A stretch of 64,000 nt of DNA from Actinomycetota bacterium (lineage in GTDB: Bacteria > Actinomycetota > Thermoleophilia > Gaiellales > Gaiellaceae): assembly GCA_020029595.1 (NCBI GenBank), contig JAIBJN010000005.1, positions 37,768 through 101,767 on the forward strand. Direction: 5' to 3'. Position 1 is the first letter of the stretch. The number at the start of each line of letters is the position of its first letter. The notes under the pieces were generated by a model that searched no databases, was not told where the DNA came from, and saw nothing but the letters and a program-made list of their open reading frames with translations. The translations under genes and the position numbers were made by a program. Shown here piece by piece: positions 48,128 to 56,064 of this stretch.

Positions 48128-50230
48128 CTAGGGCGTGCCTCCCTCGTGTGCGGCCCGGAGCTCGGCAAGCGATGCACCGAGGAGCTTCTCCCCGCCGACG
48201 ACGCCGATCCGCCGGAGCGGGACACCCTCGAGCGTCTCGGCCCGCTCGGGAGGGCACGCGACGACCGCCCGGCCCGCGCCCTCGCCGAACCAGTCGAGCG
48301 CGTCCGCGCCGAGGTCGATCTCCGCCCCGATCCCGGAGTGGAGTGCAAGCTCGGCCAGCGCGACCGCGGCGCCGCCGTCGGAGACGTCGTGCGCGGCCGA
48401 AAGGCGCGCGGCCGAGCGCCAGAGGAAATGGATGAGCGCAGCCTCCGCCACGTAGTCGGGCGAAGCAGGCCGTCCGGCCGGGCCGCCGAGGAAGCGCGAC
48501 TGGTACTCCGAGCCGTCGAGCGAGGCGTCCTCGCCCCCGGCGAGGAGGACCGCGTCGCCCTGCTGCCAAGCGCCCGGCACTGCGCGCACGTCCGCGACGA
48601 GGCCGACGCAGCCGACCACCGGCGTCGGCGGGATCGCACGCCCGTCGGTCTCGTTGTAGAGGGAGACGTTGCCCGAGACGACGGGAATCCCGAGGACCTC
48701 GCATGCGCGTGCCATCCCCTCGATCGTCTCGGCGAGCTCCCACGAGACCTCGGGCTTCTCGGGGCTCCCGAAGTTGAGGCAGTCAGTGAGCGCGAGCGGG
48801 CGCCCTCCCGCGCAGGCGACGTTGCGCGCGGCCTCGAAGACGGCGCGCGCGCCGGCGGCGCGGGGGTCGAGCGCGGCGGCGCGGCCCGGGCCGTCGAGGG
48901 AGACGGCGAGCCCGCGCAGCGAGGGTCGGAGGCGAAGCACGGCGGCGTCCAGGCCCGGCCGTCGGACGGTGCGCGAGCCGACGAGGTGGTCGTAGCGCTC
49001 GAATACCGGCCGCCGGCTGCGAACGTTCGGCGAGGCGAGGAGGGCGAGGAGCTCCGCCCGCTCGGCCCGCATGGGCGTCTGCTCGCTCGGCGGCGCGAGG
49101 ACCCGGGGCGCCGTCTCCAGGCGGTAGCGTGGAGTCTCCTCCGTCAGGTAGGAGACCGGGATCGCGCCGACCTCCTCGTCGTCGTGGAACGCGCGCAGAA
49201 ACCCGGATTCCGTGACGACGCCGATGACGGCGCAGCAAAGCTCCCAGCGCGCGCAGACCTCCTCGACCGCCGCGAGCCGCTCGGGTGCGACGATCGCCAC
49301 CATCCGCTCCTGGCTCTCGGAGAGCATGATCTCGACCGGCTCGAGCTCCGGCTCGCGAAGCGGCACGCGGTCGAGCTGGACGTCCAGGCCGGCCCCCCCG
49401 CGGCCCGCCATCTCGGCCAGCGAGGAAGCGAGACCGGCCGCGCCGAGGTCCTGGAGCGACTCGACGAACCCGCCCTCGACGAGCTCGAGGCTCGCCTCGA
49501 TCAGCTTCTTGCCCGTAAAGGGGTCGCCGATCTGCACGGTCGGGCGCTTGTCCTCGTCCTCGTCGGAGAGCTCCTGGCTGGCGAGCACGCTCGCGCCTCC
49601 GATCCCGTCCCGCCCCGTCGTGGCGCCGTAGAGGACGACGAGATTGCCCGGGCCGGTCGCGCGTGCGCGGGTGACCCGCTCGCTCGGAAGGAGCCCGACG
49701 CACATGGCGTTCACGAGCGGGTTCTCCCGGTAGGCCGGATCGAACACGGCCTCTCCCCCGACGGTCGGGACCCCGACGCAGTTGCCGTAGTGCCCGATTC
49801 CTCCCACCGCGCGGTCGAAGGCGAACCCAGGCTCGCCGAAGCGGAGTCCGTCGAGAAGCGCGATCGGGCGCGCGCCCATGGCGACGACGTCGCGGAGGAT
49901 GCCGCCCACGCCCGTCGCCGCTCCTTGAAACGGCTCGACCGCCGAGGGGTGGTTGTGGCTCTCCACCTTGAACGCGCACGCCCAGCCGTCGCCGAGGTCG
50001 ACGACACCCGCGTTCTCGCCCGGGCCCTGCAGCACCGCAGGGCCTTCCGTGGGGAAGCGTCGGAGCAGCGGAGCCGAGTGCTTGTAGCCGCAGTGCTCGG
50101 ACCAGAGGAGCGAGAAGACGCCGAGCTCGAAGTCGTTCGGGTCGCGCCCGAGCAGACCTCGGATACGGTCGAGCTCCCCGTCGGTGAGACCGAGCGCGCG
50201 GTGGAGCGGCTGTTCCGCCACGGAGCTCAA
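48128..50230 (-). CDS. purL: Phosphoribosylformylglycinamidine synthase subunit PurL
   Basis: A 700-residue small-type PurL that works with separate PurS and PurQ (both encoded 4 kb away). SLLWSEHCGYKHS, AFKVESHNHPSAVEPFQGA and SLQDLGAAGLASSLAEMA are ATP and Mg2+ segments; the duplicated PurM-like halves are evident from SHNHPSA and SAAHDVSDGG. TTG 50230 is the furthest start; GTG 50221 is an alternative. It is divergent from the EamA gene and heads the purL-purF unit. Confidence 0.97.
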   Translation of the reverse strand: MSSVAEQPLHRALGLTDGELDRIRGLLGRDPNDFELGVFSLLWSEHCGYKHSAPLLRRFPTEGPAVLQGPGENAGVVDLGDGWACAFKVESHNHPSAVEPFQGAATGVGGILRDVVAMGARPIALLDGLRFGEPGFAFDRAVGGIGHYGNCVGVPTVGGEAVFDPAYRENPLVNAMCVGLLPSERVTRARATGPGNLVVLYGATTGRDGIGGASVLASQELSDEDEDKRPTVQIGDPFTGKKLIEASLELVEGGFVESLQDLGAAGLASSLAEMAGRGGAGLDVQLDRVPLREPELEPVEIMLSESQERMVAIVAPERLAAVEEVCARWELCCAVIGVVTESGFLRAFHDDEEVGAIPVSYLTEETPRYRLETAPRVLAPPSEQTPMRAERAELLALLASPNVRSRRPVFERYDHLVGSRTVRRPGLDAAVLRLRPSLRGLAVSLDGPGRAAALDPRAAGARAVFEAARNVACAGGRPLALTDCLNFGSPEKPEVSWELAETIEGMARACEVLGIPVVSGNVSLYNETDGRAIPPTPVVGCVGLVADVRAVPGAWQQGDAVLLAGGEDASLDGSEYQSRFLGGPAGRPASPDYVAEAALIHFLWRSAARLSAAHDVSDGGAAVALAELALHSGIGAEIDLGADALDWFGEGAGRAVVACPPERAETLEGVPLRRIGVVGGEKLLGASLAELRAAHEGGTP

Positions 50231-50294
50231 GAGAGACTTCCACTCTAACGTCCGCGGAGGACCGAGAGGAGAGGCGCACAGGTAGCCTCTGGCC

Positions 50295-51212
50295 GTGGTC
50301 CGCGGCTACGTGCCCCTGCTCGCAATCGTCGCCGCGATCTGGGGAGCGTCGTACCTCTTCATCAAGGTCGCGGTCGACGAGGTCGAGCCGACGGCGATGA
50401 TGTTCTTCCGGCTCGTGCTCGCGAGCGCCGTCCTCGTGCCGGTGCTCGTGTGGCGGCTCGGCCGGCGCGAGGCGGTCGCCGAGCTGCGCGGGACCGGCTG
50501 GTACGCCTTCGGCGTCGGGCTCCTCAACGCGGCGCTCCCCTTCACGCTCATCGCTTGGGGGGAGAAGTACGTCGACTCGGGCGTGGCCGCGATCGCCAAC
50601 GCCACCGTGCCGATCTTCGTCGTCCTGCTCGCGCTGCGGTTCAACCCGAGCGAGCGGGTGCAGGGCGTCCGCCTCGCGGGCGTCCTCGTCGGGCTCGCCG
50701 GCGTCGGCGTCCTCGTCGGACTCCATCCCGAGGGCGGCTGGCTCGCCGTCGCGGGCACGCTCGCGATCGTCGTCGCGTCCCTCTCCTACGCGGGGGCGAA
50801 CCACTTCGTCCAGCACAACTACTCGCGCACGTCCCCCCTCGTGATCGCGACCGCCTCCTCGGTGACGGCAACCCTGATCCTGCTCCCGTTCGCGGTCTTC
50901 CAGCTGCCCTCCGAGATGCCGAGCCTGGAGGCCGTGGGCTCCATCGTCGCGCTGGGCGTCTTCGGGACGGCGATCGCGCTCCTCTTCTTCTACCGGCTGC
51001 TCACACGCTACGGCGCCGCGCGGGCCTCCCTGGTCACGTACCTGCTTCCGCCCGTCGCGCTCGTCTACGGCGTCCTCATCCTCGACGAGGAGGTGACCCT
51101 GAACGCGGCGCTCGGGCTCATCCTCATCCTCGCCGGCGTCGCACTCGGCTCGGGCGGGCTGAGCAGTCTGCGGAGGCGCGGTCGCGAGCCCGCGCCCGCC
51201 ACGCGGGCATGA
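50295..51212 (+). CDS. EamA/DMT-family transporter
   Basis: A 305-residue protein with ten helices in two EamA repeats (IWGASYLFIKVAVDEVEP at the start of the first; TYLLPPVALVYGVLILDEEV in the second). The family exports amino acids, metabolites or drugs. GTG 50295 follows a 64-base gap from divergent purL. The stop overlaps the GNAT start (ATGA), so the two are coupled. Confidence 0.9.
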   Translation: MVRGYVPLLAIVAAIWGASYLFIKVAVDEVEPTAMMFFRLVLASAVLVPVLVWRLGRREAVAELRGTGWYAFGVGLLNAALPFTLIAWGEKYVDSGVAAIANATVPIFVVLLALRFNPSERVQGVRLAGVLVGLAGVGVLVGLHPEGGWLAVAGTLAIVVASLSYAGANHFVQHNYSRTSPLVIATASSVTATLILLPFAVFQLPSEMPSLEAVGSIVALGVFGTAIALLFFYRLLTRYGAARASLVTYLLPPVALVYGVLILDEEVTLNAALGLILILAGVALGSGGLSSLRRRGREPAPATRA

Positions 51213-51790
51213 CGCATCTGGGCGACGCGCTCGAGGGCGAGGGCTTCCGCCTGCGTCGCGCGACGGCTGCGGATGTCGACTTTATGGCGGAGCTCGCCGT
51301 CAACGAGGAGGTCGAGCCCTACATGGCGGCGGTCTCCCCGCGCGAGCGCGACGAGCTCCTGGAGGAGGTGCGCCGCTCCGAGGACGATCCCCGCCACCAC
51401 GGCCGCTTCGTCATCGAGGTGAACGGCGAGCCCGCGGGCGTGATGGCCTTCGAGGTCGCGAACCGGCGGAGCCGCATCGCCTATCTCCACGCGATCATGC
51501 TCCACCCCGACTATCGCGGCCGAGGCCTCGCGACCGCGGCGACCCGCCTCCTCGTCCGCGACCTCGTCTTCGACCTCGACTACCACCGCGTGGAGCTCGA
51601 GGTGTACGGCTACAACGAGCGTGCCCTCCTCCACTTCGAGCGGGCCGGCTTCCAGCGGGAGGGCGTGCGCCGCCAGGCCTACCGGCGGCACGGTGAGTGG
51701 GTCGACGGGATCCTCTTCGGGCTCGTCCGCGAGGACCTGGGAGAGGAGGGCGAGCATGAGGGGGTAAGCCGATCGGGTGCTGCAGGCTGA
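51209..51790 (+). CDS. GNAT-family N-acetyltransferase (RimJ/L-like)
   Basis: A 193-residue acetyltransferase. LHAIMLHPDYRGRGLATAATRLL is the acetyl-CoA pyrophosphate loop (Q/R-x-x-G-x-G/A), and VYGYNERALLHFERAGFQREGVRRQAYRR-type segments the RimJ/L-like C-terminus. The acceptor is unknown. The ATG overlaps the transporter stop by 4 bases. Confidence 0.9.
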   Translation: MTHLGDALEGEGFRLRRATAADVDFMAELAVNEEVEPYMAAVSPRERDELLEEVRRSEDDPRHHGRFVIEVNGEPAGVMAFEVANRRSRIAYLHAIMLHPDYRGRGLATAATRLLVRDLVFDLDYHRVELEVYGYNERALLHFERAGFQREGVRRQAYRRHGEWVDGILFGLVREDLGEEGEHEGVSRSGAAG

Positions 51791-51994
51791 AGGGAGGTGG
51801 GCTCGCACCCGGGCCGCTCGCGGCCACCCGCACGGGCCGACCGCCGGGGGTTATGCACGGGCGGAGGCGGAGTACTTCGCTACCCTTGCGCGCGTCGCAC
51901 GCACGTCCGCCGTGGGCCGGCGCTCGGTCTCTCCGACAAGGGGCGGCGCTGCTCCGGTTGACGTGCGGAACACCAGCCACAGGAGAACCCGGCG

Positions 51995-52366
51995 ATGGAG
52001 CTCATCCACACCTGCTACCGCATCACCAACCCCGACCGCTCGGTAGCGTTCTACGAGGCGCTCGGCTTCGAGGAGCGGGCTCGCCTGCCGATTCGCGACG
52101 AGGCCGTCAACATCTTCATGGGCCTCCCCGGCGACGGTGACCGCCTCGAGCTGACCTACAACTTCGGCGTCGACTCCTACGAGCTCGGTACCGGCTACGG
52201 CCACGTCGCCGTCACCGTGGACGACCTGGAGGCGACGCTGGAGCGGCTCGCCGGGCAGGGCATCGAGCCCGAGAAGCCGCCGTACGCGGTGCGTGAGGGC
52301 GGGTCGCTGCTCTGCTTCGTCCGCGATCCGGACGGCTATCGTGTAGAAATCATCGAGCGCGTGTAA
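51995..52366 (+). CDS. Lactoylglutathione lyase-like VOC protein
   Basis: A 123-residue glyoxalase I-like protein: ELIHTCYRITNPDRSVAFYE (His metal ligand), NIFMGLPGDGDRLELTYN (Glu), GTGYGHVAVTVDDLEATLERL (His) and a terminal DPDGYRVEIIERV (Glu) give all four ligands in order. GGAGAA precedes the ATG by 8 bases. The 200 bases upstream show no gene. Two degraded copies of its tail follow downstream, beyond the cupin gene. Confidence 0.88.
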   Translation: MELIHTCYRITNPDRSVAFYEALGFEERARLPIRDEAVNIFMGLPGDGDRLELTYNFGVDSYELGTGYGHVAVTVDDLEATLERLAGQGIEPEKPPYAVREGGSLLCFVRDPDGYRVEIIERV

Positions 52367-52372
52367 CAGGTA

Positions 52373-52783
52373 TCACGTCGGGCGCACGGACAGGCCAGCT
52401 TCAGCGAGTTCCTCACGTTCGGCCGGTGTGATCTCGAAAGCGGCGCCGGGCTCCGCTCCGATAACGAGCACGACCGTGTTGTCTTTCTCCGCGACTGCCG
52501 ATCGCCTTGTGGCAACGTCGTGGGCGCTCACGAACGTACCTGCAGGGGCATTGATAACCGTGCCATTGACCTCGAAACGTGCCCGACCGGAGTGGACGAA
52601 GTACAGTTCCTGGTGTTGCTCGTCATCTGGGTTGGAGTGGTCGTGCTCACCGATGATGCGGTCACCAGCTCGCCGCGCCGTGTACGCGTTGATGCCGAAT
52701 GCAGTGAGCCCGAAATGGTTACGAATCGGTTGCCATCCGGCGTCGGAATGTGGAACGGCTACTGTCGGGATGTGGGCGAGCAT
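52373..52783 (-). CDS. Cupin-domain protein
   Basis: A 136-residue single-domain cupin: EHDHSNPDDEQHQELYFV carries the His/His/Glu metal-binding cluster and GTFVSAHDVATRRSAV the second motif. The metal and reaction are unknown. ATG 52783 starts family-like sequence; the frame extends to 52834. Its base composition is visibly lower in G+C than its neighbours, which suggests recent acquisition. It sits between the VOC gene and two degraded copies of that gene's 3' end, 6 bases from the VOC stop. Confidence 0.8.
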   Translation of the reverse strand: MLAHIPTVAVPHSDAGWQPIRNHFGLTAFGINAYTARRAGDRIIGEHDHSNPDDEQHQELYFVHSGRARFEVNGTVINAPAGTFVSAHDVATRRSAVAEKDNTVVLVIGAEPGAAFEITPAEREELAEAGLSVRPT

Positions 52784-52871
52784 GCCACTAACTGGAGTAT
52801 CTGTCACGGTGAACCTCGATGGTGGTCGACACATTCAATCACGGCCGTCAGTTTGCAAAGGTCGATACCTA

Positions 52872-52907
52872 GATTCCTACCGGGTCGAGCTCATCGAGCG
52901 CGGGTAG
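52872..52907 (+). pseudogene. Remnant of a VOC gene 3' end (first)
   Basis: Encodes SYRVELIERG then stop, closely matching the end of the upstream VOC protein (GYRVEIIERV). No start or upstream domain remains, so it is a leftover tail from a duplicated copy. Confidence 0.55.
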
Positions 52908-52929
52908 TCACTTCTCACTCGTGCACTTT

Positions 52930-52968
52930 CTGGACGGCTATGGGATCGAGCTGATCGAGAGGCCCTGA
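52930..52968 (+). pseudogene. Remnant of a VOC gene 3' end (second)
   Basis: Encodes LDGYGIELIERP then stop, a second degraded version of the same VOC tail 23 bases after the first. Together they indicate a tandem VOC array that collapsed. Confidence 0.55.
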
Positions 52969-53053
52969 GCTTCAGGGCGGAATCGGTGCCGCGGCCGGGC
53001 GCCGTAGGGCGACGCGACTGCGGCGGCTCCGGATCAAGCCGGTCGGGCGGGGC

Positions 53054-53527
53054 TCAGAGCGAGAGCTCCAGCTCGAGCTCGTCCCGAAGCGGGATTCCGT
53101 GCTGTCCGACGAGCGGGATCTGTGGCTTCAGCCTTCGGGATTCGTCCAGGGCGTTCCGATGCACGGCGACGAGGGAGAAGCCCCGCTTCTGCGAGAAACG
53201 GAGCATCCTCAGGTTGTCGTTCGTGGTTATGAACCACAGCCGGCGACACCCAGCCTCGCGCGCCGTCTCCTCGACCGCAGCGAGGAGCGCGGAGCCCACC
53301 CCGACGCCTTCCCGGAGGCTGTCGATCGTGACGATCTCGCAGGCGTCGCCCTCGATCGAGTACGTCACGAGGCCGACCGGTTCCTTCCCCTCCAGACCGA
53401 CGAAGCCCGGGAGATCGCTAGGCCGGTATATGCGGGCTCGCGCGACGACCGTCGGCGCGCCCCAGTTCTCCCGTACGAACTCCTCGACCCAGGAACGGTC
53501 GTCCTCGGACAGCGGGCGGATGTCCAT
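53054..53527 (-). CDS. GNAT-family N-acetyltransferase
   Basis: A 157-residue acetyltransferase starting MDIRPLSEDDRSWVEEFV, with REGVGVGSALLAAVEETAREAG as the acetyl-CoA loop and ITTNDNLRMLRFSQKRGFSL as the C-terminal Asn-containing motif. Sequence of this kind is frequent in soil bacteria and the acceptor is unknown. ATG 53527 begins the domain; upstream in-frame codons are low-quality sequence. Confidence 0.88.
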   Translation of the reverse strand: MDIRPLSEDDRSWVEEFVRENWGAPTVVARARIYRPSDLPGFVGLEGKEPVGLVTYSIEGDACEIVTIDSLREGVGVGSALLAAVEETAREAGCRRLWFITTNDNLRMLRFSQKRGFSLVAVHRNALDESRRLKPQIPLVGQHGIPLRDELELELSL

Positions 53528-53606
53528 GCCGGATCCCTCCAGACCTGCTTGTCGCGGCGCGAGGCCGTCGGTTGCCGCGAAAGCGTACGCGCCGCCCTTC
53601 GCTCGG

Positions 53607-53966
53607 ATGCAGCACGTCCGTGATCTTTCCCCACTCTGGCCGCTGCGGCAGCGGCGGCACGCGGTCGTCACTTGCCTCGACGACCCGAGCGGGCTCGAAA
53701 TGCTCCGCATCGAGATCGAGGCGCTCGGGGGCACGCTCCTCGTCGAGCGCGTGCCGGGACCGCTCTCGGCCGCCCTCGGCCGTCCGTCGGTCACGGTGGC
53801 CGATCGCTTCGGGACCGTGGCGCTCCACGCTCGGGGCGGCGCCCGGTCGGCGCGTCCTGCGGACTGCCCGCCGCTGAGAGCCATCGGCCGATCTCGTCAC
53901 AGGTTCGTGACGACCTTCACCCTGGGCGGCACACACCCGTGCGGTTTCGGGAGCTACGGTCGTCTC
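53607..53966 (+). pseudogene. Possible redoxin-like remnant
   Basis: From ATG 53607 the frame reads RDLSPLWPLRQRRHAVV and later EIEALGGTLLVERVPGP and VADRFGTVALHARGG. This resembles the edges of a short peroxiredoxin-like protein but lacks the C-x-x-C region that should lie after HAVV. The frame has no stop before the following gene at 53967. I regard it as a shortened relic; it may instead be chance coding in GC-rich DNA. Confidence 0.3.
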
Positions 53967-54236
53967 ATGACGACGAAGGCGGCCACGCCCTGGGGAAAGG
54001 CGACCGTGCTCGAGGAGCTTCGCGTGGCACAGCGGGCCGGCGACCGCCGCTTCGAAACGATCGTCCAGCTGCTCGAAGACGAGAAGGGAGGTGAGCTCGT
54101 CCGCTTCGCATACTCCACCGGCGGCACGGTCCGACGTGGTCCGGTCACGCTGCGGGGACGCGATCTCGAGCGTTTGCGCACGGAGCTCGAGGCTCGCCCG
54201 CGGCTGGCAGGCGCCCTCGGTCTCCCAACGCCGTAG
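53967..54236 (+). CDS. Hypothetical 89-residue protein
   Basis: An acidic-basic small helical protein starting MTTKAATPWGKATVLEELRV, with a middle segment FETIVQLLEDEKGGELVRFAYS followed by GPVTLRGRDLERLRTELE. No motif for catalysis or membrane insertion is visible. The ATG at 53967 follows no clear ribosome site. It is convergent with purQ across 39 bases. The family is not recognised. Confidence 0.55.
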   Translation: MTTKAATPWGKATVLEELRVAQRAGDRRFETIVQLLEDEKGGELVRFAYSTGGTVRRGPVTLRGRDLERLRTELEARPRLAGALGLPTP

Positions 54237-54275
54237 ACGCTCACGACAACTGAATATCGAGGCGCTCGCGGCGTG

Positions 54276-54962
54276 TCAGGCGTGCTCGTACGAGCGCTCG
54301 CGCGCGGCGTCCACGAGGGAGGCCAGGATCAGCGCCCCGTCGCCCGAGCCGAGGAGCGGGTCGACGGCGTGCTCGGGGTGTGGCATGAGCCCGAGGACGT
54401 TCCCGTCTGCGTTCACGACGGCGGCGATGTCGCGCTCCGACCCGTTCGGGTTCTCGCCGGGGGAGTAGCGCAGCACCACCTGCTCGTCGGGAAGCCCTGG
54501 GGGCGCGTGATAGCACCCGTCCCCGTGCTTGACGGGAATGGTCAGAGCCTGCCCCGGCTCGCAGCGGGCGGTGAACGGCGTGTCCGTGCGCTCCACGACG
54601 AGCGAGACGTCACGGCAGACGAACGACAGCGATGCGTTGGGACGGAGGACCCCTGGGAGGAGCCTCGCCTCGCAGAGGATCTGGAAGCCGTTGCAGATCC
54701 CGAGCACCGGTCCGCCGTCCCCGGCGAAGGCGACGACCGCCTCCATGGCCGGCGCGAAGCGTGCGATCGCCCCGGCGCGGAGGTAGTCGCCATAGGAAAA
54801 CCCGCCGGGAAGGACGACCGCGTCGACGCGAGGGAGCTCGGCGTCCGCGTGCCAGACGAGGAGCGGCTCGCCGCCCAGCGCGGAGAGGGCCCAGGCCGCG
54901 TCGCGGTCGTCGTTCGACCCTGGGAAGACGAGGATGGCGATCCGGGGCCTGCGTGCGCTCAC
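54276..54962 (-). CDS. purQ: Phosphoribosylformylglycinamidine synthase subunit PurQ
   Basis: A 228-residue class I glutamine amidotransferase that supplies ammonia to PurL. The nucleophile is in VLGICNGFQIL (Cys about 89), with the His-Glu pair in GLMPHPEHAVDP. AILVFPGSNDDRDAAWAL and GGFSYGDYLRAGAIA are PurQ-specific. GTG 54962 overlaps purS by 4 bases. Last gene of the purD-E-B-C-S-Q run. Confidence 0.97.
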   Translation of the reverse strand: MSARRPRIAILVFPGSNDDRDAAWALSALGGEPLLVWHADAELPRVDAVVLPGGFSYGDYLRAGAIARFAPAMEAVVAFAGDGGPVLGICNGFQILCEARLLPGVLRPNASLSFVCRDVSLVVERTDTPFTARCEPGQALTIPVKHGDGCYHAPPGLPDEQVVLRYSPGENPNGSERDIAAVVNADGNVLGLMPHPEHAVDPLLGSGDGALILASLVDAARERSYEHA

Positions 54963-55207
54963 GCTCCCTGCTCCTGCAGCTCGATCTCGTAGCTCTCGAT
55001 CAGCGGGTTGGCGAGCAAGCGCTCGCACATCCGCTCGACCTGGACACGAGCCTCCGCCGCGCTCGGCGCATCGACCTCCAGGTCGATCACCCGTCCGACG
55101 CGGGCGTCGCCGACCGCGAAGCCGAGCTGGCGGAGCGAGCGCTCCACGGCTTCGCCCTGCGGGTCGAGGATCCCGCCCTTGGGGCGCACGAGGACGGTCG
55201 CCTTCAC
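54959..55207 (-). CDS. purS: Phosphoribosylformylglycinamidine synthase subunit PurS
   Basis: An 82-residue subunit that bridges PurL and PurQ. ATVLVRPKGGILDPQGEAVE, the VGRVIDLEVDA strand and MCERLLANPLIESYEIEL are the family signature. GTG 55207 overlaps the purC stop by 4 bases. Confidence 0.95.
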   Translation of the reverse strand: MKATVLVRPKGGILDPQGEAVERSLRQLGFAVGDARVGRVIDLEVDAPSAAEARVQVERMCERLLANPLIESYEIELQEQGA

Positions 55208-56064
55208 CGGAGCACGACCGCCGGGTCGGCGAGGTAGTCGTCGAACAGGATCCCGGTGAGGCGCTCGAACGCCTCCACGTAGCGGGCCCGCGTCCCGTCC
55301 ACCACCTCGGTCGGCAGGTCGGGGCCGGGGGGTGCCTTGTCCCAGCCGAGCGACTCGCAGTAGTCGCGGACGTACTGCTTGTCGAAGGAGGGCTGCCCGC
55401 GTCCGGGCTCGTATCCATCGGCGGGCCAGAAGCGAGAGGAGTCCGGCGTCAGCGCCTCGTCCCCGAGCGTGAGCAAGCCGTGCCGATCGAGCCCCAGCTC
55501 GAACTTCGTGTCGGCGATGACGATCCCGCGCTCGGCCGCATTCGCGGCCGCGAACCCGTAGAGCTCGAGCGAAACGCGCTCGGCCTCGGCGAGGAGCTCG
55601 TCGCCGACGAGCTCGGCCGCGCGCTCCCGGTCGATGTTCTCGTCGTGCCCCTCCTCTGCCTTCGTCGCCGGCGTGAAGATCGGCGCCGGGAGGCGCTCCG
55701 ACTCGCGGAGCCCGTGCGGTAAGCGATGTCCGCAGATCTCACCGGTCGCCAGGTAGTCCTTCCAGCCCGAGCCGGCCACGTACCCGCGTACCACGCACTC
55801 GATGGGAAGCATGGAGAGACGGGACACCTCCGTCGAGCGGCCGTCGGCCCGGAGGCGCACGAGGTGGTTGGGGACGATCTCGCGCGTGCGCGCGAACCAG
55901 AATCCGGACAGGCCGGTGAGGACGCGGCCCTTGTCGGGGATCTCGGTCGGCAGGACGACGTCGAACGTCGAGATGCGGTCGCTGGCGACGAGCAAGAGCC
56001 GGTCGGCGTCGAGCTCGTAGATCTCCCGGACCTTCCCGCTCCCGACATGGACGGCCTCAGGCAT
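55204..56064 (-). CDS. purC: SAICAR synthetase
   Basis: A 286-residue phosphoribosylaminoimidazole-succinocarboxamide synthase. GSGKVREIYELDADRLLLVASDR-type N-terminus, ECVVRGYVAGSGWKDYL, IFTPATKAEEGHDENI and ERGIVIADTKFELGLD are characteristic, as in the longer fungal-like form. ATG 56064 overlaps the 3' end of purB by 8 bases. Confidence 0.96.
   Translation of the reverse strand: MPEAVHVGSGKVREIYELDADRLLLVASDRISTFDVVLPTEIPDKGRVLTGLSGFWFARTREIVPNHLVRLRADGRSTEVSRLSMLPIECVVRGYVAGSGWKDYLATGEICGHRLPHGLRESERLPAPIFTPATKAEEGHDENIDRERAAELVGDELLAEAERVSLELYGFAAANAAERGIVIADTKFELGLDRHGLLTLGDEALTPDSSRFWPADGYEPGRGQPSFDKQYVRDYCESLGWDKAPPGPDLPTEVVDGTRARYVEAFERLTGILFDDYLADPAVVLR

Noticed and set aside
48783..50816. 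Long minus-strand frame overlapping purL and the EamA gene
   Set aside because: It is an out-of-phase shadow of purL; its sequence is Arg/Pro-rich without family motifs.
52986..53606. Plus-strand open frame upstream of the redoxin-like relic
   Set aside because: It is antisense to the GNAT gene at 53054-53527 and has Arg/Ser-rich shadow composition.
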